Positions 8,355-16,293 of a stretch of DNA of 40,537 bases are shown one piece after another. Position 1 is the first letter of the stretch, and the number at the start of each line of letters is the position of its first letter. Source of the stretch: Oligoflexales bacterium (GTDB lineage Bacteria; Bdellovibrionota_B; Oligoflexia; Oligoflexales; JAGOVF01); assembly GCA_018060885.1 (NCBI GenBank), contig JAGOVF010000016.1, positions 1 to 40,537 on the forward strand, given 5' to 3'. Below the pieces are notes generated by a model, which saw nothing but the letters and a program-made list of their open reading frames with translations, did not search any database and had not been told where the DNA came from. The position numbers were made by a program, and so were the translations under genes.

Positions 8355-9494
8355 TTAATTGCCAAATTCATGTGTCCACCAAACTTGAATCTCCGCACAG
8401 GGGCTACTATTAACTCCACCAGGACATCTATTGCCACCACCGTGGTTAACAATATCGGCAGCTTTGCGGATAAGCCTATTATTGGTGCGGGAACCACCGT
8501 TTGCGGGCAATGCAAGGGCTTCCTTTTGAGTTTCATAAGCAATGCTATGGCACCCCACACAGGATTGCTCTAATTTTGAGCGTAAGGTATTTTCATAATA
8601 TTGTCTGCCTATACTTTGCATTCCACCGATACTAAAATTCATCGGAGAACCAAATAAAATGTGTTCGGCGTTTTCGAAAACGGCTTTAGCTGTGAGCTGA
8701 TAGTTTTTCCCATCTTTATACAGTGACGCAATTTCTGCAGTAAATGCATGGGAACCAGCGGAGTCATTATCAAACGCATCTTGATCTGCAATGACGCTCG
8801 TCATAAGAACTGCTTGTGTAAGATCTCCACCCTCGACATAAAGCTTTATTTCTAATTTCGTTGTTTCATCATTTGCGATAGCTGCCCAACCGCGAATGGC
8901 GCCAGTTTCCGATATTTCGACCAAGCTCCCATTGAGCTCGTATTCGGGGGGGGGATCGGTAGGCGGATCTTCAGGTTTTTTGTTTTTTGTGACATACCAC
9001 CAATCGATAACATTTTTACAAATTTCTGTTTCATTTATCGGTGTATTGCATTGATCTCCGCCAATATGGCTTGAGCCTTCAGAATTGCGGATTTTTTGGT
9101 GGAGTTTATTTACAACTTGAGTATCACCAACAATTAAAAGAGCATGCATATTTGAAAATTCAAAAATTGAGAGTGGCCCTATATTGCCCTCGACATGGCA
9201 AGAACTACATTTTTCTTTGAATGCTGGAACAATGGTTTCAGCAAAAAAAGCTTTTGATTTCGCTAAAGGATCTGGTGTGGGTTGTTCTTCTTCTTCTTCT
9301 TCTTCTTCTTCTTCTTCTTCTTCTTCTTTTTCTTTTGGTTGTTCATCTTTAAGATCGCCATCTTTATCATTTTTACTTTCATCTTTTTGCGCCACGCGAT
9401 TATTTTGATTATTTGATTCAGAGGAACAATTAATAGCGAGTATCAACAGACTTAGGAATAAGAGATTTGCGAGCGTAAAAAATATTCTTTTCAA
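8355..9494 (-). CDS. Lipoprotein with two cytochrome c-like modules and a poly-Glu linker
   Basis: The 379-residue product starts at TTG (9494). A hydrophobic N-terminus ends in LAINC (Cys23), a lipobox with unusual Asn at -1. Residues 24-75 are an acidic linker with 14 consecutive Glu. Two haem c motifs follow: CSSCH at 96-100 and CVGCH at 312-316. Each is followed by the same pattern: a helix, then H-x-GG-x2-C, a second Cys and I-x2-WW (about 143-166 and 351-373), so the protein is an internal duplication. Between the copies, residues ~185-290 form a beta-rich domain. This resembles planctomycete-type and delta-type surface cytochromes; it may carry electrons at the outer or inner membrane, or use haem structurally. 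The partner is unknown. No maturation genes are nearby. Confidence 0.75.
   Translation of the reverse strand: MKRIFFTLANLLFLSLLILAINCSSESNNQNNRVAQKDESKNDKDGDLKDEQPKEKEEEEEEEEEEEEEEQPTPDPLAKSKAFFAETIVPAFKEKCSSCHVEGNIGPLSIFEFSNMHALLIVGDTQVVNKLHQKIRNSEGSSHIGGDQCNTPINETEICKNVIDWWYVTKNKKPEDPPTDPPPEYELNGSLVEISETGAIRGWAAIANDETTKLEIKLYVEGGDLTQAVLMTSVIADQDAFDNDSAGSHAFTAEIASLYKDGKNYQLTAKAVFENAEHILFGSPMNFSIGGMQSIGRQYYENTLRSKLEQSCVGCHSIAYETQKEALALPANGGSRTNNRLIRKAADIVNHGGGNRCPGGVNSSPCAEIQVWWTHEFGN
9285..9326 (-). repeat. Trinucleotide microsatellite, 14 x GAA (poly-Glu)
   Basis: Fourteen perfect TTC units on the + strand read as GAA on the coding strand and encode Glu57-Glu70 of the cytochrome-like lipoprotein. 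Because the unit is three bases, slippage would lengthen or shorten the linker without shifting the frame. Interrupted flanks (KEK) suggest decay of a longer tract. Confidence 0.97.
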
Positions 9495-9507
9495 TTGAGT
9501 TGCCCCA

Positions 9508-9523
9508 CGTTTTAATTAAAACG
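9508..9523. promoter_or_regulatory. Perfect 16-bp palindrome, candidate operator
   Basis: CGTTTTAATTAAAACG is a perfect inverted repeat 14 bases upstream of the cytochrome-lipoprotein start, in the 246-base region divergent from fliG. Its position would suit a repressor of the leftward gene. No known operator consensus is recognised, so the role is inference. Confidence 0.4.
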
Positions 9524-9740
9524 AAACAGTCACCTACCGGTACTCCTCTGGCTCTATCGGATTTTTATATATTTAAATTAAAAATAATTTGTAAACTGCT
9601 TGTGAACTGCAATAAATACATTTATTCCGATAAGTTAGATGTCTTTTGAATCATTGTGGGATCTGCCTGTATTTAGTTGCAAGATGCGGTTCGTGTTAAA
9701 ATTAAAGCAAGAAATAAATCTGCAAATATGAAGGTCTAAC

Positions 9741-10736
9741 GTGGCAACAAATAAGTATTCTGGCGCGCAAAAGGCAGCAATTCTGATGCTTGCATTCGGC
9801 GAAGATATTGCCGCAGAAATCTTTAAGCATATGAGTGATTTTGAAGTTAAGCGAATTGGTACGGCGATGTCACGTCTTGGGCGCTTAGATCAAGAGATCG
9901 TCGACGAAGTCATGGTTGAGTTCTATCAAATACTACAACAAAACAAAAAATTCTTTTATGGAAGTACTGAATTTACTAAGAATGTACTCGGAGCTGCATT
10001 TAAAGGTGGCGATGCTGAAGGTTTAATTGAATCGCTGTCACTTCAAGCTGCAAATCTTGAATCTCTTGAATTGATAGATCCAAGAACTTTGGCAAATTTC
10101 ATCCGCAATGAACACCCACAAACCATTGCGTTGATTTTAGCTCACCTTGATCCCAAAAAATGTGGAGAAACCTTAAAGGTACTGCCAGAAGCTTTGCATA
10201 CAGAGATAATACTACGTATCGCCAATCTCGATGCAGTCGCTCCAGAGATTATCGATGAAATTGATGACGTATTACGAGATGAGATTCAAGCAATGGGATC
10301 TGTTTCTGCAAGTAATTTAGGAGGTGTCCATCCTATAGCCGAGATGCTCAACCTTATTGATAAGGCAACGGAAGAGCAAATTCTCGACAACTTAGAAGAA
10401 AGAGATCCAGACCTTGCGGAACAAATCCGAAACTTGATGTTTGTCTTTGATGATTTGGTCAAGATTGATGGGAGAGGGATACAGGAGCTTATTAAAAATG
10501 TATCAAATGATAAGTGGAAAATAGCTCTCAAAGTAGCGTCGGAAGGTGTTAAAGATCTCGTTTTTGCAAATATGTCGAGCCGAGCTGCAGAGATGTTGCG
10601 CGAAGATATGGAGGCTAGTCCTGCAGTTAAATTGTCAGAGGTAGAAGCTTGTCAATTTGAAATCGTACAGATAGCCCGTAAATTAGAAGAAGAAGGTAAG
10701 TTAATTATAGCTTCTGGAGATGCCTCTTACGTGTAG
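9741..10736 (+). CDS. fliG: Flagellar motor switch protein FliG
   Basis: The 331-residue product is a full-length FliG. FliG couples the FliF MS ring to the C ring and contacts MotA to produce and switch rotation. Features: N domain with KAAILMLAFGEDIAAEIFKH (11-30), the EHPQT motif at 124-128, MFVFDDLV at 233-240, and the torque helix around 264-290 (GVKDLVFANMSSRAAEMLRED) with the conserved charged residues. The start is GTG at 9741 with AAGG at 9731-9734. It stands alone, with no fliF, fliH, fliM or fliN in the window; instead it faces, tail to tail, a two-gene unit that includes a FliF/FliG-like fusion. Confidence 0.97.
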   Translation: MATNKYSGAQKAAILMLAFGEDIAAEIFKHMSDFEVKRIGTAMSRLGRLDQEIVDEVMVEFYQILQQNKKFFYGSTEFTKNVLGAAFKGGDAEGLIESLSLQAANLESLELIDPRTLANFIRNEHPQTIALILAHLDPKKCGETLKVLPEALHTEIILRIANLDAVAPEIIDEIDDVLRDEIQAMGSVSASNLGGVHPIAEMLNLIDKATEEQILDNLEERDPDLAEQIRNLMFVFDDLVKIDGRGIQELIKNVSNDKWKIALKVASEGVKDLVFANMSSRAAEMLREDMEASPAVKLSEVEACQFEIVQIARKLEEEGKLIIASGDASYV

Positions 10737-10750
10737 AATGCTAGGCATCT
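10718..10750. terminator. Hairpin between convergent fliG and NFACT genes (weak)
   Basis: AGATGCCT (10718-10725, inside the fliG 3' end) pairs with AGGCATCT (10743-10750). A T-rich stretch follows on the + strand, but not directly after the stem, so it may act as a terminator or only as an mRNA 3' end hairpin. Confidence 0.35.
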
Positions 10751-10762
10751 TCAAAATATCTT

Positions 10763-12208
10763 TTATTTTTTTAATTTTCTGCCTAAAATTTTCTGAAGAT
10801 CTTCCTCTGAATATCGTACAAACTCAGTCTTTGCTTGGCTGACCTGCCACAAACCGGGTGCAGATCGACGTGGTTTTTTAAGATATTGCTTCTGGGTTAT
10901 GTAAATTTCAGCACTATAGCTTAATTTTGCCTTTGAAAAATGCGCAGCGAGGATTTTAGCTTCTTCGAATAGTTTCTTTTTCTCAAGTTCCGATAGTTTT
11001 TTCATTTCTCGGTATGAAATGATGACATGCGCTCCACTAAGGTTGACTGCATGGAGCCAGAAATCTTCTGATCGAGCAGACTTTGTCAATTGATCGTTAT
11101 CAACAGACCCTTTACCGACATATATGGAAACCCCAGTTTCGGAAAGATAAGTCATATATGCTTGGTGTGAAGCTAACTTAACTTCTTTTTCGATTGCATT
11201 TGAAACTTTGCTGTACTTGATTTGCTTGGACTTAGTCAATTTAAGCGTTAAAGTTTCTATTAAGTCGTGACTCGCATTGCCTAATTCTAAAAGCTCAAGG
11301 TTACTATGCAATTCAACTAGAGAGCTTTTGATTTTTTCGATGTGATCGCGCATCAATAGAGCCGCTCGTTGCAGCTTTTTTAGACGGTGGTAGTAGGAGT
11401 CTAAATTTTGTCCAAAACTAAATTTCGGATTTAAAGGAATAACATAAAGAGAATTTTCTAAATTCGCATTTAGACTTAATTCACTCATCCCTGGAACAAA
11501 GAACTCGGAGTGACTTTTTAATAATTCGGCATATTTACGCGTTTGCGCAATTTCTTCTAAACTAGGAAGCTTTTTCTCGTGTTCACAAAGGCTGCGCTTC
11601 AAATATTTAATCTGTCGTCGCAATTTTTTTTTCAATATTGAAACCTGTTCAAGTGATTGCACTTGATTTTCTGGTGTTTGAATATCTGAATTGCGATTAA
11701 TACCTTGTTGAGTTTGCGACTCTATTTTTAATTTAAAGGGATTTAGTTGCGGTTTGATCGCTTCAACGGAAAATGTTGAATCTTTACGTTTTGTAAAAAC
11801 TCCTTTTGCGCCAAAACGTAGGAGTGATTCGCTTTTCTGATTTAAAATTTCGAAATTCCCACCATCACGTGATGACATTACAAGGTATTTGTCTTCAGAA
11901 GTCTGCGGTTGATACAATCGTACTAAGTACAATAAATTATTTTCAACGCGATGAATCTCACTTATAATTCCACCTAAGATGAGTCGGCGCAAATGTTCTA
12001 AAGCAAAACCGCTACTTTTACAGCTATAAGGTTTCAGATCTAGCAGCTCGACTTTAAAATCTTCAGGGTGTGCCGATATTACAAGAAAACACTTAGTTGC
12101 GTGTTTCTTGGGTGTTTCTTGATTAATTGTTTCTAAATCTAAATTATAGATTTGAGCGCAGTATCTGCGTGAATCCAGGACCCAAATTTTTTGAATGCGG
12201 AATTTCAA
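10763..12208 (-). CDS. NFACT/RqcH-like protein
   Basis: The 481-residue product has the C-terminal NFACT-R domain: ETGVSIYVGKGSVDNDQL then EDFWLHA at 381-387 and GAHVII, the family signature. The middle (about 188-215 and 270-310) is charged and helical like the coiled-coil arms of RqcH. The N domain (1-160) is diverged; where RqcH has the Asp-Arg pair used in alanine tailing, the aligned segment here (EIHRVENNLLYLV) appears to lack it. RqcH family proteins bind stalled 50S subunits and recruit Ala-tRNA; this one may bind ribosomes or RNA without tailing. The start is TTG at 12208 with no clear Shine-Dalgarno, 20 bases after the stop of the FliF/FliG-like fusion, suggesting coupled expression. 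Confidence 0.75.
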   Translation of the reverse strand: MKFRIQKIWVLDSRRYCAQIYNLDLETINQETPKKHATKCFLVISAHPEDFKVELLDLKPYSCKSSGFALEHLRRLILGGIISEIHRVENNLLYLVRLYQPQTSEDKYLVMSSRDGGNFEILNQKSESLLRFGAKGVFTKRKDSTFSVEAIKPQLNPFKLKIESQTQQGINRNSDIQTPENQVQSLEQVSILKKKLRRQIKYLKRSLCEHEKKLPSLEEIAQTRKYAELLKSHSEFFVPGMSELSLNANLENSLYVIPLNPKFSFGQNLDSYYHRLKKLQRAALLMRDHIEKIKSSLVELHSNLELLELGNASHDLIETLTLKLTKSKQIKYSKVSNAIEKEVKLASHQAYMTYLSETGVSIYVGKGSVDNDQLTKSARSEDFWLHAVNLSGAHVIISYREMKKLSELEKKKLFEEAKILAAHFSKAKLSYSAEIYITQKQYLKKPRRSAPGLWQVSQAKTEFVRYSEEDLQKILGRKLKK

Positions 12209-12228
12209 TTGTCTAAATTTCGAAATTG

Positions 12229-14646
12229 TTATGCAACAAAGCGCTCTCTTTGCAGCGGTGCATAATCTTCTGATCCGTCTGCAACCATACTATCAGCAAA
12301 TATCATATCGTTAATCGACATAAGGCTGATCGCACCTTTGCTTGCTAGGGCCCGCACTTTTCCTAGAATTTTTAATTCCACCATACGGTAAAGCTCGTCG
12401 TCAATTCCAGACATATTCATTAAATCTTCTCGCCAGCTTTCAGCAAGTTCTTCTGGAACTTTGCTAAACAGTAAATTGCGTATGTGATCTTTCGTGCCGC
12501 GTAGGAAAGTGACAAGATCTGTGCGTTCTAAGCCAAGTACGAGTTCCAAAACTTGGCCATCGCGAAGATAAGGAATAACTTCCAAGGTAACTAGTTTTAG
12601 TTTGATACCGCGGGCAGCTTCAGGATTGGTTGAATTTAAATTGCGCATCAAGGCCTTTTGCTCTGTTAAATCTGCCTTTTCCAATAAGTCGTATAATATG
12701 TCTGTTGTTCTTAAGTTGTGGGTATCAAATTCTGGTCTTGTGGTTACTTTCTTAGCTAAAGCTTGTGCAACAGTACTTAAATAGTCTTTCGGAAAAGCTT
12801 CCGCTCGGCAAAGTTCTTTCAATAGCTGAACTTTAGATGAACCCTCAAACATATCAAAGACGGCTTTGCGACGCTTATGATCTAATTGGGTTAATACAAT
12901 GCTTTGCACTTGAGGTTTTTCGTCTACTATTAAGTTGTGTAGTTGTCCAGCATCGAGATTAAATACAAAGTCAAAAACTTGCATGGTTTTGCGCGTCAAT
13001 ACCCGTATTTCGTTAGCTGTGACTCTTGTTTTTAGCTTACTCAACAATTCGATTTCTTCGTCTAAGGTGAAATCAAAATGGGTTTTTTGATAGTACTCCG
13101 TCAACTCATATAAATCGCGTTGAAAATTTGGATCGCCGAGCAGTTCAAAAATAACACCTCGACCAAAAATATGCACATATTTGGCTGTCTGTTCTATGCC
13201 TTCGTCTTGAAGAATTCTACCATAAGTTTCCTTCGCCACTTTCGGGTTGTCTAGAAAAAAATCCGAGAGTTCTTCGCGCAATTTTTGAATGCGGATCTTT
13301 TTGCCAAGTTCGTCTTCTGAAACATTCGCTCCAGAATTTTGATTATTTTCTTGGCGATTCGATTCGTTAGAATTTTTATAAATAGAATCATTGCCCGCTT
13401 GTCCAGATTGTAATGGACGGTGCGCATAATCGACCATCATCTGAGCATCTTTGCGTGCGCTATTAAAGCGAGATATTAAAAACAGACCTAATAACAGCAC
13501 AACAAGTGCGCCTAATGCATATACGGTTGTATTTTCTCCTAAAGATCCGAGGAGAGTATTTTGAGAATCAGAGTTTTTTGCCTCAAGGCTTGAGCTACTT
13601 GCCAGCTTTTCGCTAGAGCTAAGTGAGTTGAGTTCCTTTGAATTCAATGATGAATTTGATTGCGAAGTAGAGACGGAAGATTCTCGTGAAATTATTTCTT
13701 TAGTACCGGCGAGATCACGAAAAATTTGTAAAGTTTCGCGCAATTTTCCAAGACCATAAGGATCTTGTTCGCTAAGTTTTTTCTTGTTGTAAGATTCTGG
13801 AAATTCGGACACGACGACATCGAGTCGCACAGGTGTGATCCAGCGTAGGTTTGCCTTCATAATGTTGCTAATTTTATTGCGCTCTTCGATTTCTAAGGAA
13901 CTGTCCATGCTGACTTCAATATCAATGTTTTCAACTTTAAGCAGCCCATCATCTGGGCTGTTATTACGAAATATTTCGGTGTTGCTGTATTGAGTTGCTT
14001 GATCGGGAGATACCAAATTGCCATCTATTCCAACGCGAGAAAGTATGCATTTCTCAGGACAATAAGTGTCGATGATACGATTGATCTTCGAGTCAATTTG
14101 ACTATGAAGAGAATTTTTAATTTGCGACTCTAAAGAAAGTGACTTGCCAATTTGAGGCAGTTCAATGCTTTGCCAGGTTAATTTGACCCGATGTCCCAGC
14201 GTTGAAAGATGATTGGTAAGAATATTTTGGAGTCGCTCTCGGTTTGTTTGTGTGACGCGGCTGTCGATTTGGATAGTAGCAATTATTTCGTCGACAAAAT
14301 AGCTTGTGCCATCACTTCCTTTAACACTTTCAAAGCCTAAATCCATATCTTCTGGCAAAGCTTCATCGAGAGTCACTTCTACTCCTAATAATTGACAGGC
14401 ATCACCGCAATATTGATTTAGGACTTTTTCAATTTTTGTTTTGACCTGTTTGCTGGTCTCTTGATTCATGTATTCGTAATTACCGCTTTGCGGGCTTTGA
14501 GCTGTTGCAGTTGAAGTTACAGCTAAAAAATTTGCAATTAATACAATGTAGAGAAGAAAGTGTAAGTTAATCTGTTTAAGTTGGCTCATACAAGAACAAG
14601 CGAGTTTTCGCTGTTTTTGACTTGCTGAAATTATTTCTATTTTCAT
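12229..14646 (-). CDS. FliF-like/FliG-like fusion membrane protein
   Basis: The 805-residue product looks like a FliF ring protein fused to a FliG. From the N-terminus: a hydrophobic segment at ~29-48; two tandem ~100-residue alpha/beta modules (about 65-164 and 183-283), each resembling the FliF ring-building motif and each with Y-C-x3-C (Cys80/84 and Cys196/200); a Ser/Asn-rich linker (320-372); a transmembrane helix (374-393); a cytoplasmic linker; then LREELSDFFLDNPKVAKE (456-473), which resembles the FliF tail that docks into FliG; and from ~480 to 785 a diverged FliG with EKPQ at 576-579 in place of EHPQ and a FliG-C-like end. GGAGGAGAG precedes the ATG by 4 bases. NFACT follows 20 bases downstream. 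A role in a motor- or ring-like complex is inference from by-eye similarity. Confidence 0.7.
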   Translation of the reverse strand: MKIEIISASQKQRKLACSCMSQLKQINLHFLLYIVLIANFLAVTSTATAQSPQSGNYEYMNQETSKQVKTKIEKVLNQYCGDACQLLGVEVTLDEALPEDMDLGFESVKGSDGTSYFVDEIIATIQIDSRVTQTNRERLQNILTNHLSTLGHRVKLTWQSIELPQIGKSLSLESQIKNSLHSQIDSKINRIIDTYCPEKCILSRVGIDGNLVSPDQATQYSNTEIFRNNSPDDGLLKVENIDIEVSMDSSLEIEERNKISNIMKANLRWITPVRLDVVVSEFPESYNKKKLSEQDPYGLGKLRETLQIFRDLAGTKEIISRESSVSTSQSNSSLNSKELNSLSSSEKLASSSSLEAKNSDSQNTLLGSLGENTTVYALGALVVLLLGLFLISRFNSARKDAQMMVDYAHRPLQSGQAGNDSIYKNSNESNRQENNQNSGANVSEDELGKKIRIQKLREELSDFFLDNPKVAKETYGRILQDEGIEQTAKYVHIFGRGVIFELLGDPNFQRDLYELTEYYQKTHFDFTLDEEIELLSKLKTRVTANEIRVLTRKTMQVFDFVFNLDAGQLHNLIVDEKPQVQSIVLTQLDHKRRKAVFDMFEGSSKVQLLKELCRAEAFPKDYLSTVAQALAKKVTTRPEFDTHNLRTTDILYDLLEKADLTEQKALMRNLNSTNPEAARGIKLKLVTLEVIPYLRDGQVLELVLGLERTDLVTFLRGTKDHIRNLLFSKVPEELAESWREDLMNMSGIDDELYRMVELKILGKVRALASKGAISLMSINDMIFADSMVADGSEDYAPLQRERFVA

Positions 14647-14856
14647 TTAACTCTCCTCCGACACTCAAGGGATTGACTCTTCACTGATACACTATCGGAT
14701 GAGTTATTAAGTGTTTCAGAAGGTAAAAGTTGCCTAGTACGAACTTAATGAAGTAAATGCATCAAATTTCTCATTTTACCTGTAATTTTTGACGGAATGG
14801 AAAAAGCCACATCTATTTTAATATTTTTTCAAAAAAAAAATTATTAATAGATGAAT

Positions 14857-16284
14857 TCATTTATTTAGGGGTACCCGAAGTCTGTAAACTCGACGTGGTT
14901 TCATTGTTGTCGCAATTTCCTGTCTAATTTGATCGTGTGCTTGATGAAGAGTATTTTCATCTACAAATTCTAAGCGGGAATTTATATGTTCAGTAAAGGA
15001 CTTTAATAACGTAGTTCCTATGCCTTGTTCGTTTGTTTCTGAATGATGAAGTTCAAAAAAAACACCATTATCAAAATAAAAAAGATTAAAAAATTTTTCA
15101 TCAGTCACAACAGTAATCGTTGCAGTCAAAGGGGTGCTCTGATTGCTAGCCTTAAGGGTATTCATCAGCAATTCTGTTAATATAAAACCTATGCTACTAA
15201 GTACGGGTGATGGCAATATTAAGTTATCATCATGCAATTTGGGTTGGATACAATTGATAGAAAACAAGTTTTGGTAGGTGAAGGAAAATTTAAATGTATC
15301 GATTAAATTTTGCAAATAAGTACAGGGAGGTATGGCAGAGCTATTATCGACTTGCTGGAGTTGGTTTTGAGCTAACGAGAGTGCGACGATTCTATGTTCG
15401 AGATCAGTGAGTATCTGTTTAGATTCTTTAGTTTGTGCTTCGATTGACATGAGTGAAATGAGTGATTGAATGACTTGAAATGTATTTTTGACGCGGTGGC
15501 TGAGTTCAAGATATAGATTTGAAATTCTTTTTTTTTGTTCGAAAATCGCGCTGACGTCTGTGATTAAAACCACAGCTCCTATTATAGTATTAGCTTGATC
15601 TAGAATTGAAGCAATGGATGCTTGTGCAGATATTTTTTTATTGTCTGTTGCGGTGAGAAATAGTTCCATTTTAAAATGCGATTGCGTTTGCAGGGCTACG
15701 GAATAAGACTGTTGCAATTGAATTTTTTTTTCAACGTCTTCACAATAGTTTAATAAATCACTAAAGGAAGTAAAATCCACTTCAATTTTGAGGAGTTCTG
15801 AAAGTGCTGGGTTTATAAAGGTCAGTTTGCCATTCTGATTAAATAAACATACGCCCTCAGCTAAACTATGAGCAACTCCACTATATAGATCCAGTGTACG
15901 CTGGTGCCTTTTAGTCGCGGAATCTAATTCATTATGTATAATTTTGCTATCAGTAATGTCCAAAGTAATAGCAATTGCTCCACAGATAGCTTGGTTTGAA
16001 TCTAATTTAGGACCCATAATTGTTTTATAACAATGTTGCAGCATCCACACTTCAAATGCGACAGATTCTCCATTTAGAGCCGAACGTAGGCCATCGACGA
16101 TTGGAGTATAGGCAGCGTAATCTTTGAGCACATTTAGACCACGACCGTAATTTGGTCCCAAGTGAAAAAGTTCAAGACCCTGTCCACGTGCTTGGACTAA
16201 TATTCCATGGGTATCCACTTCCCAAATAATGAGAGGTAAGTGGTGTTGGGGTGAGTCGACAATTTTTAGGAGAGATTCGTCCAT
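14857..16284 (-). CDS. Sensor histidine kinase, PAS domains plus HisKA_2/HATPase
   Basis: The 475-residue protein has no transmembrane segment, so it senses in the cytoplasm. Two PAS-like domains are visible (about 18-115, ending AITLDITDSK, and 132-248, ending LITDVSAIFEQ). The phospho-acceptor region is SHRVKNTFQVIQSL at 262-275 with His263, the HisKA_2 form. The ATPase has an N box (ELLMNTLK, 371-378), DNG (405-407) and GIG (421-423). Kinases of this class often feed single-domain or DNA-binding regulators, but no response regulator is encoded in this window, so it is an orphan. Its start is 9 bases after the stop of the upstream L,D-transpeptidase gene, so the two are likely one transcript. 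Confidence 0.88.
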   Translation of the reverse strand: MDESLLKIVDSPQHHLPLIIWEVDTHGILVQARGQGLELFHLGPNYGRGLNVLKDYAAYTPIVDGLRSALNGESVAFEVWMLQHCYKTIMGPKLDSNQAICGAIAITLDITDSKIIHNELDSATKRHQRTLDLYSGVAHSLAEGVCLFNQNGKLTFINPALSELLKIEVDFTSFSDLLNYCEDVEKKIQLQQSYSVALQTQSHFKMELFLTATDNKKISAQASIASILDQANTIIGAVVLITDVSAIFEQKKRISNLYLELSHRVKNTFQVIQSLISLMSIEAQTKESKQILTDLEHRIVALSLAQNQLQQVDNSSAIPPCTYLQNLIDTFKFSFTYQNLFSINCIQPKLHDDNLILPSPVLSSIGFILTELLMNTLKASNQSTPLTATITVVTDEKFFNLFYFDNGVFFELHHSETNEQGIGTTLLKSFTEHINSRLEFVDENTLHQAHDQIRQEIATTMKPRRVYRLRVPLNK

Positions 16285-16293
16285 TATATCTCG

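Noticed and set aside
9184-9408. + strand frame with a long poly-Ser run
   Set aside because: It is the antisense of the (GAA)n tract in the lipoprotein, which has signal sequence and haem motifs on the other strand.
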